From contig NZ_CP149514.1 of the NCBI RefSeq assembly GCF_045291545.1, forward strand, positions 434,001 to 498,000: a DNA stretch of 64,000 nt, in the 5' to 3' direction. Origin of the DNA: Gallaecimonas sp045291545. GTDB taxonomy: Bacteria; Pseudomonadota; Gammaproteobacteria; Enterobacterales; Gallaecimonadaceae. This document shows, piece by piece, positions 7,397 through 16,683 of the stretch (within the stretch, counting starts at the first letter, position 1; the number at the start of each line of letters is the position of its first letter). Under the pieces are notes generated by a model, which saw only the letters and a list, made by a program, of their open reading frames with translations, searched no databases and was not told the origin of the DNA. The translations under genes and the position numbers were made by a program.

Positions 7397-9433
7397 TTAG
7401 CCACCGCCTTTTTTGAACAAATCGCCGAGCTTGTCTTTGAGTTTGTCCTTGAGCTTGTCTTTTTGCTCATCCAGCTTTTTCTTGGCTTTGTCTTTGAGCA
7501 GGGCGTCCATGTCAGGGCGTACTTTCAGGTTGTCAAAGCTGCCGGTGATAGCAATAGGCAGCGTCACCCCTGTTAGTTCGTCCATCGGTTTGCCGTCCTG
7601 GCCACTCAAGGTGCCTACCACTTTTGCAGCAACTTTGTAGTCGAGGGTTTTGTTAGCCAGGTTTACGTCACCATTACCACTGACCCGCAACAGTGGTGAT
7701 GCCAGCAGCAAGTCCGGGTTATGCAGTACGCCCTTGGCGATGGTGGCACTGCCCGAAAGCTCGGCAAAGTCAGTTTTCTTGACGTCTTCTGCCGGCACGC
7801 TTTGGCCTTTGATAATGGCGCCAGCCTTGCGCAGTTCATGGGCAATGTTGACGCCATAAATGGCCCCGTTACGAAACGCAAAGTCGGCTGTGCCGGCGAG
7901 GCTTTGCATTAGGCTGTCAGGGGTCAGGCCGGTGGCGGTAATGTCTGCTTTTGCTGACGTTGTTCCGGCCAGCAGGGGTTTGTCGGTCTGCATGAAATCT
8001 TTCAGCAGTGGCTCCATTTCCACCCCTTCGACAACCTTGTGCAGGCGAACTTGCGCCGGCTGCTTGCGCGCGTCGATGCTGGCATCAATGCTGACCTGGC
8101 CGTTATAGAGGTTGGCTTTAAAAGGCTTGATAGTGAGCTGGCCACGATCGTTACTGGCATCAATGGCGATATTGCTCATTTTCAGGTGGCTGGCGGTGAG
8201 CTTGCCCAGTGTCAGATGAGCATCTGCCCGAAATTGCCGTAAGGCGGATAGATCCGGCTCCATGGCCGGGCCACTGTCCGGCGCCTGGGCTGTATTGTTG
8301 TTGCTACTGGCCTTAGGCAGGTAGCGATCGGCATCAAACTGGTCAGCCGCCAGGGTCAGTGACAGATCAGCAATAGCGCTACTGACATCGGCACTGGCCT
8401 TGCCCTTGATGTGGGTGTCGTCCAGCGTCAGGTTCAGCGGCTCAATACGGGCTTTGTTGTTGGCAAACTGCCAGTTCAGCGCCAGGGTAAAGTCTGACAG
8501 TGTGCTTTGGTCGGCCCGTTGCGGCAGGGTAATGCCCAGCCGTTCAGCGAGGCCGCGCAGATCTGTTTTGGCGATTTTCAGGGCGCCACTGGCCTGCGGC
8601 TGAGTGAACAGTTCGGTTGCCTTCACATCACCGGTCATGACCATATTGCCGACATCCAGCTGCAGGCTGTCGAGGGTCAGAGTGGCGCCTTTGAGTGCCA
8701 GCTGACCTTTACTAGCAAAGTTCAGATCCAGGGGCTTGGGCAGGCTCGGCTCCGTCAGTTTGGCTGTGGCTGCCAGCCGTTTGATGGTGATATCGGCCAA
8801 ATCCGGCGAGATCCCCAACTGCGTATCCAGCGTTGCCACCAGCGTATGAGCACTGTGAAAACGCGCATGCAGGGTGCTGTCCTGGCCTGGTGCAAACTGG
8901 TTGAGGGTCAGGCTGTCCAGGGCAAATTGCTGTGAGACCTTGCCGGCTTTATCGAGCAGGTTGATCTCAATATTGCTGAGGCTGATGGCGCCCAGTTTGA
9001 CCTTTTGCAAAGCGCTGAGATCTGGTGCCTGCCCGGGCTTTGATGGTGCCGACGATGTGCTGGCCTTTTGCTCAGCGGGCTTAATGTTGACCACCACGTT
9101 GGCGAGACTGACACCGTCGACCTGGGCTTTACCGGCCAGCAGTGGCAGCAGTTTTACCGATACATCAGCACTGCCAATCTGGGCCATGGTGCCTTGCTCA
9201 AAGCCACCTGGCTCAGACAAGGCGGCCTGATGAATGGACAGCCCCACCGACGGGAACAGATTCCAGCCAATATTCCCGTCCAGTCGCAATTGCCGGCCGG
9301 TTTGTTCTGACACGGCGGTTTGGATTTGTGCCTTGTAGCTGTTCGGATCCAGGGTCAGGATGAAGGCTGCTAAAGCCCCTGCAACCAGTACCACCACGGC
9401 CAGTAGGATCAGCAGAATTTTGCCCGCTTTCAT
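7397..9433 (-). CDS. asmA: AsmA family inner-membrane-anchored periplasmic protein
   Basis: AsmA-like proteins are bridge-like envelope proteins linked to outer-membrane lipid homeostasis. The 678 residues comprise an N-terminal membrane helix (residues 5-26, ILLILLAVVVLVAGALAAF) followed by a long periplasmic region with typical AsmA segments such as the YKAQIQTAVSEQTGRQL start and a C-terminal block (LAGTADFAFRNGAIYGVNIAHEL) characteristic of the family. The last 30 residues are an unusual Lys/Asp-rich amphipathic tail built on repeated KDKL units. The ATG was preferred to an in-frame GTG two codons upstream because AAGGAG lies 5 bases before the ATG. It appears monocistronic. Confidence 0.9.
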   Translation of the reverse strand: MKAGKILLILLAVVVLVAGALAAFILTLDPNSYKAQIQTAVSEQTGRQLRLDGNIGWNLFPSVGLSIHQAALSEPGGFEQGTMAQIGSADVSVKLLPLLAGKAQVDGVSLANVVVNIKPAEQKASTSSAPSKPGQAPDLSALQKVKLGAISLSNIEINLLDKAGKVSQQFALDSLTLNQFAPGQDSTLHARFHSAHTLVATLDTQLGISPDLADITIKRLAATAKLTEPSLPKPLDLNFASKGQLALKGATLTLDSLQLDVGNMVMTGDVKATELFTQPQASGALKIAKTDLRGLAERLGITLPQRADQSTLSDFTLALNWQFANNKARIEPLNLTLDDTHIKGKASADVSSAIADLSLTLAADQFDADRYLPKASSNNNTAQAPDSGPAMEPDLSALRQFRADAHLTLGKLTASHLKMSNIAIDASNDRGQLTIKPFKANLYNGQVSIDASIDARKQPAQVRLHKVVEGVEMEPLLKDFMQTDKPLLAGTTSAKADITATGLTPDSLMQSLAGTADFAFRNGAIYGVNIAHELRKAGAIIKGQSVPAEDVKKTDFAELSGSATIAKGVLHNPDLLLASPLLRVSGNGDVNLANKTLDYKVAAKVVGTLSGQDGKPMDELTGVTLPIAITGSFDNLKVRPDMDALLKDKAKKKLDEQKDKLKDKLKDKLGDLFKKGGG

Positions 9434-9513
9434 GCGCACTCCTTGATTGCAGGGCGCCGGGGCGCCCTGTGCATTGAATCATTAAGCCTGTCAGAGACTG
9501 GCTTAACTACAGC

Positions 9514-11634
9514 TTAGTCCCGTTCGATCACCATTTCGTGCAACAGATTGGGTGCCGGGTAAACATCCTCAAGCAACCACAGCATATAACGGATATCCAG
9601 GTGAATGGCCCGGGTGATAGTCGGATTGTAATACCAGTCTTTGGTAATAGATTCATAGGTGGAATCAAAATTCAGCCCTACCAGCCGACCTTTGCCGTCC
9701 ATCACCGGTGAGCCGGAGTTGCCACCGGTGGTGTCGGCACTGGACAGAAAATTGACCGGTACAGAGTTAAATGGCACACAGTGCTGGCCGCAGCCACGTG
9801 GCGACAATGTGGCTTGTTTAAAGGGGCCAAAGCGCTGCTCGGTAATGGCTTTCATCAGTGGTGCGGGCACCGTAAAGGGGCCAGAGCCGGCTTTTTCCTT
9901 GATGCCGTTGAGCGACGTGAAGGGTTCATACCAGACCGCATCACGGGGCTGGTAACCGTCAACGGTACCAAAGGTCACCCGCAGGGTGCCGTTGGCGTCA
10001 GGGTATACCGGCAGGCCCTTTTTCTCATTGTAAGCAATGATGTCGGCCATGTATTTCGGCCTAAGTTCCGCCAGTTCGCCGTCAATGGCATCCTGTATTT
10101 TTTCATCTGCCAGCAGCGTCGGGGTCAGTGCTACTGCCAGGCGAATGAAGGGGTCGCGGCTGGTTTTAAAGTCGTCGACGCTTTTGTTCAGCCAGGCCAG
10201 GCGCACCTTGGCGTCGGTCAGCTGGGTGTGCTGATAATACGCGGGCACGGCCTGGGCGGTAGGTAACACCCGGTTGAGGGTGCGATCCTGGTAGTCACTC
10301 TGGCGGTAGTCGGCCAGCTTGGCCTGCCACAGCGCTTGATCAACGGCCGGCGAGAAACTGCTGTCGAGCCGTTCAAGCTGGGCGGCAATCATTTCCTGAT
10401 CGCGCTGCTGGTAGCCGCTTTTACGTTCGGCATCGGGTTTTTGTCGCTCCAGCGCATTACGGTACAGCGTCAAGGCCGCCTGCAGTAGATCTGACTGCCA
10501 GCCTTGTTGCTGATACCAGTGCTTTTGCCAGAAAATATCGGCGCGGCGCAGCACTTGCTCCAGGGCCAGGCGGTGGCCCGCGGGCAGTTTGGCTTCCTTG
10601 CGCTCTTTGATGGCGGCAATGTCAGTGTGGCGAAAGCCAGCAAGCAAACCCTGCAGTTTTTTTAGCCGGTTGTTGTAGCTGGCGACCCGGCTGGCATAAG
10701 CCACGGCAGCTTGCGGGTGGTCAGCGGTTTCTTTGGCAATGATGTCCAGCGTTTGCTGGTAATCGGCCAGCATGGTCGGGTACAGATGCTGCTGGGCAAA
10801 AAGCACTTCAGAGGCCAGCCGGTAGCGGGAGGTCGCACCGGGGTAACCGGCCAGCAAAATACCGTCGCCCTGGCGTACGCCGCTGGCATTGATGTGCAGG
10901 AAAGAAGGGCTGTGATACGGCACGTTGTTGGGGTTGTATTCGGCCGGTTTGCCATCTTTACCTACATAGACGCGAATAATGGAAAAGTCGCCGGTTTGGC
11001 GCGGCCACTCAAAGTTGTCAATGTCGCCGCCGAACTTACCGATAGCTGCCGGAGGTGCGTAGACCAGGCGCACATCTTTGAACATGGTCTGGGTGATCAG
11101 CTGATATGACAGGCCGCCATAAAACGGCTGCACCATGCAGCGGGTAAAGGCATCATTTTCACATTGCTGTACCAGCGCTTTTGATGCGGCTTCTATGGCA
11201 TCAAAACGGGCCTTGCCATGTAAATCCTCAGCGGCGGCATCAATGGCGGCGGTTACATCCCTGATGGCGCGGGTTATGTATATGCGCTCTTGCGGCCCAC
11301 CAGGTAATTCTTGGGCTTTATCCTTAGCGATAAAGCCCTTTTCAATCAGGTTGTTCTGGGCACTGGAGTTATGCTGGATCATGCCGTAACCGCAGTGGTG
11401 GTTAGTCAGGATCAAGCCTTGGGCCGAGACGAAAACGCCGGAGCAGTAACCTGAAGAGGTTACGGCATTAAGTGGAAAGGCCAGCGGGTTGGCCAACTGG
11501 CTGGGGGCCAGGGTAATGCCATCGGCCTGCAGTTCGGGGCCCAGTTTCGCCAATTGGGCTGGCTGCCACTGCCCTTCATCAGCGCTGGCACTGGCAACCA
11601 GCATAATGCCTAACGCAAAAAATAATGTTTTCAT
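9514..11634 (-). CDS. S46 family dipeptidyl-peptidase (DPP7/DPP11-like)
   Basis: Exported serine exopeptidase that removes dipeptides from oligopeptide N-termini in the periplasm. 706 residues with a signal peptide (residues 1-18, ending ASA). Chymotrypsin-like catalytic elements are visible: TNHHCGY with the His near residue 80, WPRQTGDFSIIRVY carrying the probable Asp, and TGGNSGSPV with the nucleophilic Ser near residue 645. In characterised DPP7/DPP11 enzymes the residue after a downstream FD pair (Gly or Arg) helps set specificity; here NFDSTYES has Ser, so neither preference can be assigned. A weak hairpin without a U-tract follows the gene. Confidence 0.93.
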   Translation of the reverse strand: MKTLFFALGIMLVASASADEGQWQPAQLAKLGPELQADGITLAPSQLANPLAFPLNAVTSSGYCSGVFVSAQGLILTNHHCGYGMIQHNSSAQNNLIEKGFIAKDKAQELPGGPQERIYITRAIRDVTAAIDAAAEDLHGKARFDAIEAASKALVQQCENDAFTRCMVQPFYGGLSYQLITQTMFKDVRLVYAPPAAIGKFGGDIDNFEWPRQTGDFSIIRVYVGKDGKPAEYNPNNVPYHSPSFLHINASGVRQGDGILLAGYPGATSRYRLASEVLFAQQHLYPTMLADYQQTLDIIAKETADHPQAAVAYASRVASYNNRLKKLQGLLAGFRHTDIAAIKERKEAKLPAGHRLALEQVLRRADIFWQKHWYQQQGWQSDLLQAALTLYRNALERQKPDAERKSGYQQRDQEMIAAQLERLDSSFSPAVDQALWQAKLADYRQSDYQDRTLNRVLPTAQAVPAYYQHTQLTDAKVRLAWLNKSVDDFKTSRDPFIRLAVALTPTLLADEKIQDAIDGELAELRPKYMADIIAYNEKKGLPVYPDANGTLRVTFGTVDGYQPRDAVWYEPFTSLNGIKEKAGSGPFTVPAPLMKAITEQRFGPFKQATLSPRGCGQHCVPFNSVPVNFLSSADTTGGNSGSPVMDGKGRLVGLNFDSTYESITKDWYYNPTITRAIHLDIRYMLWLLEDVYPAPNLLHEMVIERD

Positions 11635-11676
11635 TAGGTTATCTTTATTTGTAGGGAATGTTGCCAGTGTACTCTT

Positions 11677-12618
11677 TTATAACCAGTTGGTCAGCATGAT
11701 CCCTACCCCCAGGCTTTGGGTTGAATGGTTGTAATCGATCAGTGATTCACCATAGCCATTGAAGTACTGCACGTAACCGCGCAGTTTGCCCCACAACGGG
11801 AATGTGAAGCCCAGCTGGATGGCGCCTTTGTTATCGCTGGCGCGCAGATTATTACGCAGCATGAAGTCGACACTGTAGTTACCCATCACATAAATGCCGT
11901 TCAGCTCGCCGTAACCCAGGTATTTTTCAATGTCGGGGTTATCGTCATTCTGGCGGCTTTCCGGGATCCGGTACCAGGGTTTAATGGACACCACCAGGTT
12001 GTCTTTTTCAAAGATAAAGTCCGCATAAATGCGGTTCCACGAACGCGAGTAAGGGTCTGAGCGGCCGTTGGACTGGTGGTCAAGACCGATGTTGAGGTAC
12101 TTGGGGCGAATACCGAACCAGTCTGAATCGATGTTAAAGGCCATGAAAATTTCCGGCTCGTAATTACTCTCGCGAAAGGGAGCGGAAATAGAACTGTTAT
12201 AGGCTTGCCAGAAAGCTTGTTGCGTGTAAGCCACCCAGAGACTGTTTTTCTTACCAAAAAGGTTGAATGCCAAGGGAAATTTCATGCTTATCTGAAATTT
12301 CATCTCGACACTGTCGAGGCCTTTGTCGGCTGGCAGATTGCCTTCATAACTCTCATTGTGAGGGTTGGTGGTGTACTTAACGGGGAGTACATAGTTGGGC
12401 CGGTGCGGGGTGATCACAAAAGGGTTTTCCACGGTACTGGCTTCCCGCTTGACCCGCTGGTCAACCAGGCCATGGTCTTCTTGTGCCCTTTTTTCAATGG
12501 GCTTGGGTGATTTGGGTTCGACGCTGGCCGGGTCTGTTGGTGCTGTCGGATCATCAGGCGGCTCACTGGCCAACACCGAAAACGGCAACAACAGTGCAAA
12601 CAGACAGGCTTTGGTCAT
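11677..12618 (-). CDS. pldA: Outer membrane phospholipase A (OMPLA)
   Basis: Calcium-dependent outer-membrane lipase that clears phospholipids from the outer leaflet. 313 residues. The N-terminal signal is MTKACLFALLLPFSVLAS, followed by a Pro-rich linker and a 12-strand barrel. The catalytic motif GLDHQSNGRS contains His and Ser of the His-Ser-Asn triad, and the downstream RSWNRIYADF segment carries the Asn. The ATG was chosen because AAGGAAG precedes it and the signal peptide begins there; an upstream ATG would add a 14-residue leader. It is divergent from dnaB with about 77 bases between. Confidence 0.93.
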   Translation of the reverse strand: MTKACLFALLLPFSVLASEPPDDPTAPTDPASVEPKSPKPIEKRAQEDHGLVDQRVKREASTVENPFVITPHRPNYVLPVKYTTNPHNESYEGNLPADKGLDSVEMKFQISMKFPLAFNLFGKKNSLWVAYTQQAFWQAYNSSISAPFRESNYEPEIFMAFNIDSDWFGIRPKYLNIGLDHQSNGRSDPYSRSWNRIYADFIFEKDNLVVSIKPWYRIPESRQNDDNPDIEKYLGYGELNGIYVMGNYSVDFMLRNNLRASDNKGAIQLGFTFPLWGKLRGYVQYFNGYGESLIDYNHSTQSLGVGIMLTNWL

Positions 12619-12695
12619 GGTTCTTCCTTGATGCTTTTGGTCATGGAATTTTATCTCCATAATAGAAGCCCTTCTGATTAACTGTTAGTGACGAC

Positions 12696-14096
12696 ATGGC
12701 CCAAAAGCGTACCGCCAGCAAAGAAAGCGACAGCAAAGTCGCTGCTCTGAAAGTTCCGCCGCATTCGCTGGAGGCCGAACAGAGCGTGCTTGGGGGCCTG
12801 TTACTGGACAACCAAGCTTGGGACAGAGTAGCTGAAAAAGTAGTGGGCCAGGACTTTTACTCCCGGGCTCACCGGCTGATTTTTGCCGCTATGACGTCGT
12901 TGGCGGCACAGAATAAACCGCTGGATCTGATCACCGTATCTGAGCACCTGGAGCGGGACAACGAGCTGGATAATGCCGGTGGCTTTGCCTACCTGGGGGA
13001 AATTGCCCGTAACACGCCAAGTGCGGCCAACATCAATGCATATGCCGATATCGTCCGTGAACGTGCCGTTATTCGTGAAATGATTGGTGTGGCTAATGAA
13101 ATTGCTGAATCCGGTTTTGACCCGCAGGGGCGCAGCAGCGAAGAACTGCTGGACATGGCCGAAAGCCGGGTGTTCAAAATCGCCGAAAGCCGCACCAATG
13201 CCAATGAAGGGCCGCAGATCCTCACCAGTATTCTGGAAAAAACTGTCGACCGTATCGAAAAACTGTTTGGCCAGCCTCATGACGGGGTGACGGGCGTTTC
13301 CACCGGCTTTAATGATCTCGATAAAATGACAGCCGGCTTGCAAAAATCCGATCTGGTGATTGTGGCTGCGCGGCCGTCGATGGGTAAAACCACCTTTGCC
13401 ATGAACCTGGCCGAATATGCCGCCATGACTCAGGAAAAGCCGGTACTGATCTTCAGTCTGGAGATGCCTTCAGAACAGATCATGATGCGGATGCTGGCAT
13501 CACTGGGCCGTATTGATCAGACCAAAATCCGAACCGGTCAGTTGGATGACGAAGACTGGGCCCGGCTCAGCTCAACCATGGGGCTGCTCATGGAAAAGGG
13601 CAAAATGTATATCGACGACTCCTCTGGCCTGACCCCAACCGAAGTGCGCTCGCGGGCGCGGCGAGTGGCGCGGGAGCATGGTGGTATTTCGATGATTATG
13701 GTCGATTACCTGCAGTTGATGACGGTACCGGGCATGCAGGACAATCGGACCCTGGAAATTGCCGAAATTTCCCGTTCACTCAAGGCCTTGGCAAAAGAGC
13801 TGGAGTGCCCGGTGGTGGCTCTTTCGCAGCTGAACCGTTCTTTGGAGCAACGCTCGGACAAACGGCCAGTGAACTCGGATCTGCGTGAATCCGGCTCTAT
13901 TGAGCAGGATGCCGACCTTATCATGTTCATTTACCGTGATGAGGTGTACCACGATGACAGTGCCGACAAAGGCACCGCGGAAATCATTATCGGTAAGCAG
14001 CGGAACGGCCCTATTGGCCGGGTGCGGCTGACCTTCCAGGGCCACTTCTCTCGCTTTGACAATTACGCCGGCCCGGCATTTGATGACGACTACTGA
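12696..14096 (+). CDS. dnaB: Replicative DNA helicase DnaB
   Basis: Hexameric 5'-3' helicase of the replisome. At 466 residues it is close to E. coli DnaB (471). The N-terminal domain (PPHSLEAEQSVLGGLLLD) is followed by a RecA-like domain with Walker A ARPSMGKTTF near residue 225, the MVDYLQLM Walker B segment near residue 340 and the SQLNRSLEQR loop. No intein is present. It is followed within 4 bases by alr, the same order as in E. coli. Confidence 0.98.
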   Translation: MAQKRTASKESDSKVAALKVPPHSLEAEQSVLGGLLLDNQAWDRVAEKVVGQDFYSRAHRLIFAAMTSLAAQNKPLDLITVSEHLERDNELDNAGGFAYLGEIARNTPSAANINAYADIVRERAVIREMIGVANEIAESGFDPQGRSSEELLDMAESRVFKIAESRTNANEGPQILTSILEKTVDRIEKLFGQPHDGVTGVSTGFNDLDKMTAGLQKSDLVIVAARPSMGKTTFAMNLAEYAAMTQEKPVLIFSLEMPSEQIMMRMLASLGRIDQTKIRTGQLDDEDWARLSSTMGLLMEKGKMYIDDSSGLTPTEVRSRARRVAREHGGISMIMVDYLQLMTVPGMQDNRTLEIAEISRSLKALAKELECPVVALSQLNRSLEQRSDKRPVNSDLRESGSIEQDADLIMFIYRDEVYHDDSADKGTAEIIIGKQRNGPIGRVRLTFQGHFSRFDNYAGPAFDDDY

Positions 14097-14100
14097 GCCG

Positions 14101-15174
14101 ATGAAAGTTGCCACAGCTTTGATTGATACCCAGGCGCTGCGTCATAACCTGGCGCAGGTACGCCAGCATGCGCCCCGCAGCCGGGTCATGGCAGTATTAA
14201 AAGCCAATGGTTATGGCCACAATTTGCTGGCGGTAGCCGGCGCCTTGAGTACTGCCGACGCTTTTGCGGTAGCGCGCCTGGATGAAGCACTGGCGCTGCG
14301 CGAGGCCGGTTTTAGCCAACCGCTGGTGATGCTCGAAGGCTGTTTTAACGCCAGTGACTTGCCGGTGATGGCCAGCCAGCAGGTGCAGGCGGTACTGCAT
14401 ACCGAAACCCAACTGGCAATGCTGGAACAAACCCCGTTGCCGGCGCCGCTGACGGTGTGGATCAAGGTTGATACCGGCATGCACCGGCTGGGGCTGGCCG
14501 CAGCGCAACTGGCCACTTTTACACAGCGGCTGCAGGCAACCGGCAAGCTGGCTGGCGAGCCGGGCCTGATCAGTCACTTTGCATGTGCTGACGAGCCACA
14601 GCACCCGCTTAACCAGCAACAGCTTGCTGCTTTTTCGCCACTGGCTGAACACTGGTCAGGGCCGGTATCGATGGCCGCTTCGGCAGCCATTTTGACACTA
14701 CCGCAGGCCCATTATGACTGGGTGCGCCCGGGGTTGATGTTGTACGGTGCCAGCCCAATGGCGAGCGGTGATAGCAGTGAGCATCGCCTGCAACCGGTGA
14801 TGCGACTGGTATCCAGCCTGATCGCGGTCAAACCGGTGCGCCGGGGCGAAAGCGTCGGCTATGGTGCTACCTGGACGGCAAAACGGGACACCTGCATCGG
14901 TGTGGTGGCCATGGGCTATGGTGACGGCTACCCTCGGCATGCCCGCAGTGGCACCCCGGTATGGCTTAACGGCCGCCGGGTACCGCTGGCCGGGCGGGTA
15001 TCAATGGACATGATCACGGTCGATCTGGGTCCTGATGCGAATGACCAAGTTGGCGATGAAGCTGAGCTGTGGGGGCCGCACCTGCCGGTAGAAGAGGTCG
15101 CGCAATGGTCAGATACCATCGCCTACGAGCTGTTGTGCAATATTGCCCAACGGGTGCATTACGAGTTTATTTAA
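14101..15174 (+). CDS. alr: Alanine racemase
   Basis: PLP enzyme that interconverts L- and D-alanine for peptidoglycan. 357 residues. The PLP lysine lies in AVLKANGYGHN at residue 34, the same number as in E. coli Alr, and the catalytic Tyr segment is ESVGYGATW near residue 255. The start MKVATALID aligns with E. coli; an in-frame ATG 18 bases upstream would overlap the dnaB stop. Neither start has a clear Shine-Dalgarno sequence, so coupling to dnaB translation is likely. It ends in a strong terminator. Confidence 0.97.
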   Translation: MKVATALIDTQALRHNLAQVRQHAPRSRVMAVLKANGYGHNLLAVAGALSTADAFAVARLDEALALREAGFSQPLVMLEGCFNASDLPVMASQQVQAVLHTETQLAMLEQTPLPAPLTVWIKVDTGMHRLGLAAAQLATFTQRLQATGKLAGEPGLISHFACADEPQHPLNQQQLAAFSPLAEHWSGPVSMAASAAILTLPQAHYDWVRPGLMLYGASPMASGDSSEHRLQPVMRLVSSLIAVKPVRRGESVGYGATWTAKRDTCIGVVAMGYGDGYPRHARSGTPVWLNGRRVPLAGRVSMDMITVDLGPDANDQVGDEAELWGPHLPVEEVAQWSDTIAYELLCNIAQRVHYEFI

Positions 15175-15196
15175 AAAGCCCGCAGCAGCGGGCTTT
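15175..15196. terminator. Bidirectional terminator between alr and the Zn-ribbon gene
   Basis: Stem AAAGCCCGC/GCGGGCTTT with an AGCA loop, overlapping the alr stop. The A tract on the plus strand becomes a T tract for the minus-strand operon that ends at 15205. Confidence 0.85.
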
Positions 15197-15204
15197 GCGC
15201 TTTA

Positions 15205-15405
15205 TTAACTAAAATCCAAGGCAATATCAGTGCAGCCCTTAGGGCAGCGGATCCCTGGCTGGTCGCTGCAGGGAGGGGAGAAACGCAGGCTTTGCTTGCA
15301 GACCGGGCAGGGTATTGGCTGGCCGGCCAAGACTTTTTTGATCAGCGCTTTTTGCTGATGAAAGGACTGGCTGCTTTTTTTGCCCAACGCTGAGAAATCC
15401 ATCAT
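15205..15405 (-). CDS. Small zinc-ribbon protein
   Basis: A 66-residue protein with two cysteine pairs, CPVCKQ and CPKGC, spaced about 20 residues apart with another Cys between, consistent with a zinc ribbon. The N-terminal half is basic (HQQKALIKKVLAG). The start ATG overlaps the stop of yjbQ (ATGA), so the two are translationally coupled. No function can be assigned; similar small proteins are usually annotated as hypothetical. Confidence 0.75.
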   Translation of the reverse strand: MMDFSALGKKSSQSFHQQKALIKKVLAGQPIPCPVCKQSLRFSPPCSDQPGIRCPKGCTDIALDFS

Positions 15406-15821
15406 TCCCCCTGCAAGGTCAGCAGCAAGTGGCGCTGGCCGCCGTGGTTACGGTGCTCACCCAGCCAAATGCCTTGCCAAGTGCCCAGTGCCAGGCGTCC
15501 CTGGCTCACGGGCAGGAGTACACTGGCGCCTAGCAGCGATGCTTTGATATGAGCAGGCATGTCGTCGTCGCCTTCATCATTATGCTGAAAGTAGCTGGCA
15601 CCATCAGAAATGGCGCGATTAAGATAACGCTCCATATCGGAGCGAACCGTAGGGTCGGCATTTTCATTCAGTGTCAGGCTGGCGGAGGTGTGCTGAATAA
15701 ACACCTGTAGCAGCCCGGCCTGGAGCTGGCTTAGCTCCGGCAGTGCCTGCTGGATTTGTGGTGTGATCAGGTGAAAACCGCGCGCCACTGAAGGCAGGGT
15801 TAATTGTCGCTGTAACCACAT
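15402..15821 (-). CDS. yjbQ: YjbQ family protein (UPF0047)
   Basis: Conserved 139-residue cytosolic protein. The hallmark blocks are present in order: VFIQHTSASLTLNENAD near residue 45, YFQHNDEGDDDMPAHIKASLLG near residue 80, and LGTWQGIWLGEHR near residue 115, carrying the conserved His, Asp and Glu residues of the family active-site pocket. E. coli YjbQ shows weak thiamine-phosphate synthase activity; the physiological role is unsettled. It lies 2 bases downstream of map. In E. coli yjbQ is also close to dnaB-alr. Confidence 0.93.
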   Translation of the reverse strand: MWLQRQLTLPSVARGFHLITPQIQQALPELSQLQAGLLQVFIQHTSASLTLNENADPTVRSDMERYLNRAISDGASYFQHNDEGDDDMPAHIKASLLGASVLLPVSQGRLALGTWQGIWLGEHRNHGGQRHLLLTLQGE

Positions 15822-15823
15822 GC

Positions 15824-16612
15824 TTAAATGGCCTCATAGCTGCCGGTACCGTCCGGCCAGCGGGTCAGGACGTCATAACCGTCGTCGGTAACGGCCACCA
15901 TATGCTCCCATTGCGCTGACCAGGAATGGTCACGGGTGACAACGGCCCAGCCATCATCCAGTGTGCGCACCAGTGCCCGGCCAGCATTGAGCATCGGCTC
16001 GATGGTAAAAATCATCCCTTCTCGGAGCGCCAATCCCTGACCGGGGCGACCATAATGCAGCACCTGCGGATCGGTATGGTACTGGGTGCCGATACCGTGG
16101 CCACAGTAATCACGGACCACGGCCAGATCGTAATGTTCTGCCACCCGGGCTATGGCATGGCCAACATCACCCAAAGTGGCACCGGGCCGTACCGCTCGAA
16201 TGCCAGCACACATGGCCTGGTAGGTGGCGTCGATCAGCAGCTGTGCCTCACGGCTGGCCTGCCCGGCTACAAACATACGGCTGGTGTCGCCGTACCAGCC
16301 GTCTTTGATCACCGCGACGTCAATGTTGACGATATCGCCATCTTGCAGCCGCTGCGGCCCGGGAATGCCGTGGCAGACCACGTCATTAACGGAAATGCAG
16401 AGGGTTTTTGGAAAGCCGTAGTAGCCTACATTGGCAGGGGTGGCCTGCAGGGTGTTGACGATGTAGTCATGACAGCGCCGATCCAGTTCTTCGGTACTGA
16501 CGCCGGGTTGCACATAGGGGCCTATCATGGCCAGGACATCGGCAGCCAGTTGCCCAGCCGCACGGGACTGGGCTATTTCTGCTGTTGTACGCAGGGGAAT
16601 TCGCGTTGCCAT
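15824..16612 (-). CDS. map: Type I methionine aminopeptidase
   Basis: Removes the initiator methionine from nascent proteins. 262 residues. All five metal ligands of the pita-bread fold are seen: Asp in VNIDVAV, Asp in YGDTSRMF, His in CGHGIGTQYH, Glu in IFTIEPML and Glu in AQWEHMV. It is not next to rpsB, the common position of the essential map, so this could be a second copy; the window cannot show whether another exists. It is first in a map-yjbQ-Zn ribbon operon with very short gaps. Confidence 0.95.
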   Translation of the reverse strand: MATRIPLRTTAEIAQSRAAGQLAADVLAMIGPYVQPGVSTEELDRRCHDYIVNTLQATPANVGYYGFPKTLCISVNDVVCHGIPGPQRLQDGDIVNIDVAVIKDGWYGDTSRMFVAGQASREAQLLIDATYQAMCAGIRAVRPGATLGDVGHAIARVAEHYDLAVVRDYCGHGIGTQYHTDPQVLHYGRPGQGLALREGMIFTIEPMLNAGRALVRTLDDGWAVVTRDHSWSAQWEHMVAVTDDGYDVLTRWPDGTGSYEAI

Positions 16613-16683
16613 CAGGGCCTCGGTAGCGGTCAGCTATGATGGCCTTATACCATTGCCGCCAGGGGCTGTCATGAATCGGCTGC

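Noticed and set aside
9484..9504. Hairpin AAGCC/GGCTT with GTC/GAC after the S46 peptidase gene
   Set aside because: Has an internal mismatch and no U-tract, so I do not call it a terminator.
15926..16639. 237-codon open frame opposite map
   Set aside because: Shadow of map, whose metal ligands are all intact on the other strand.
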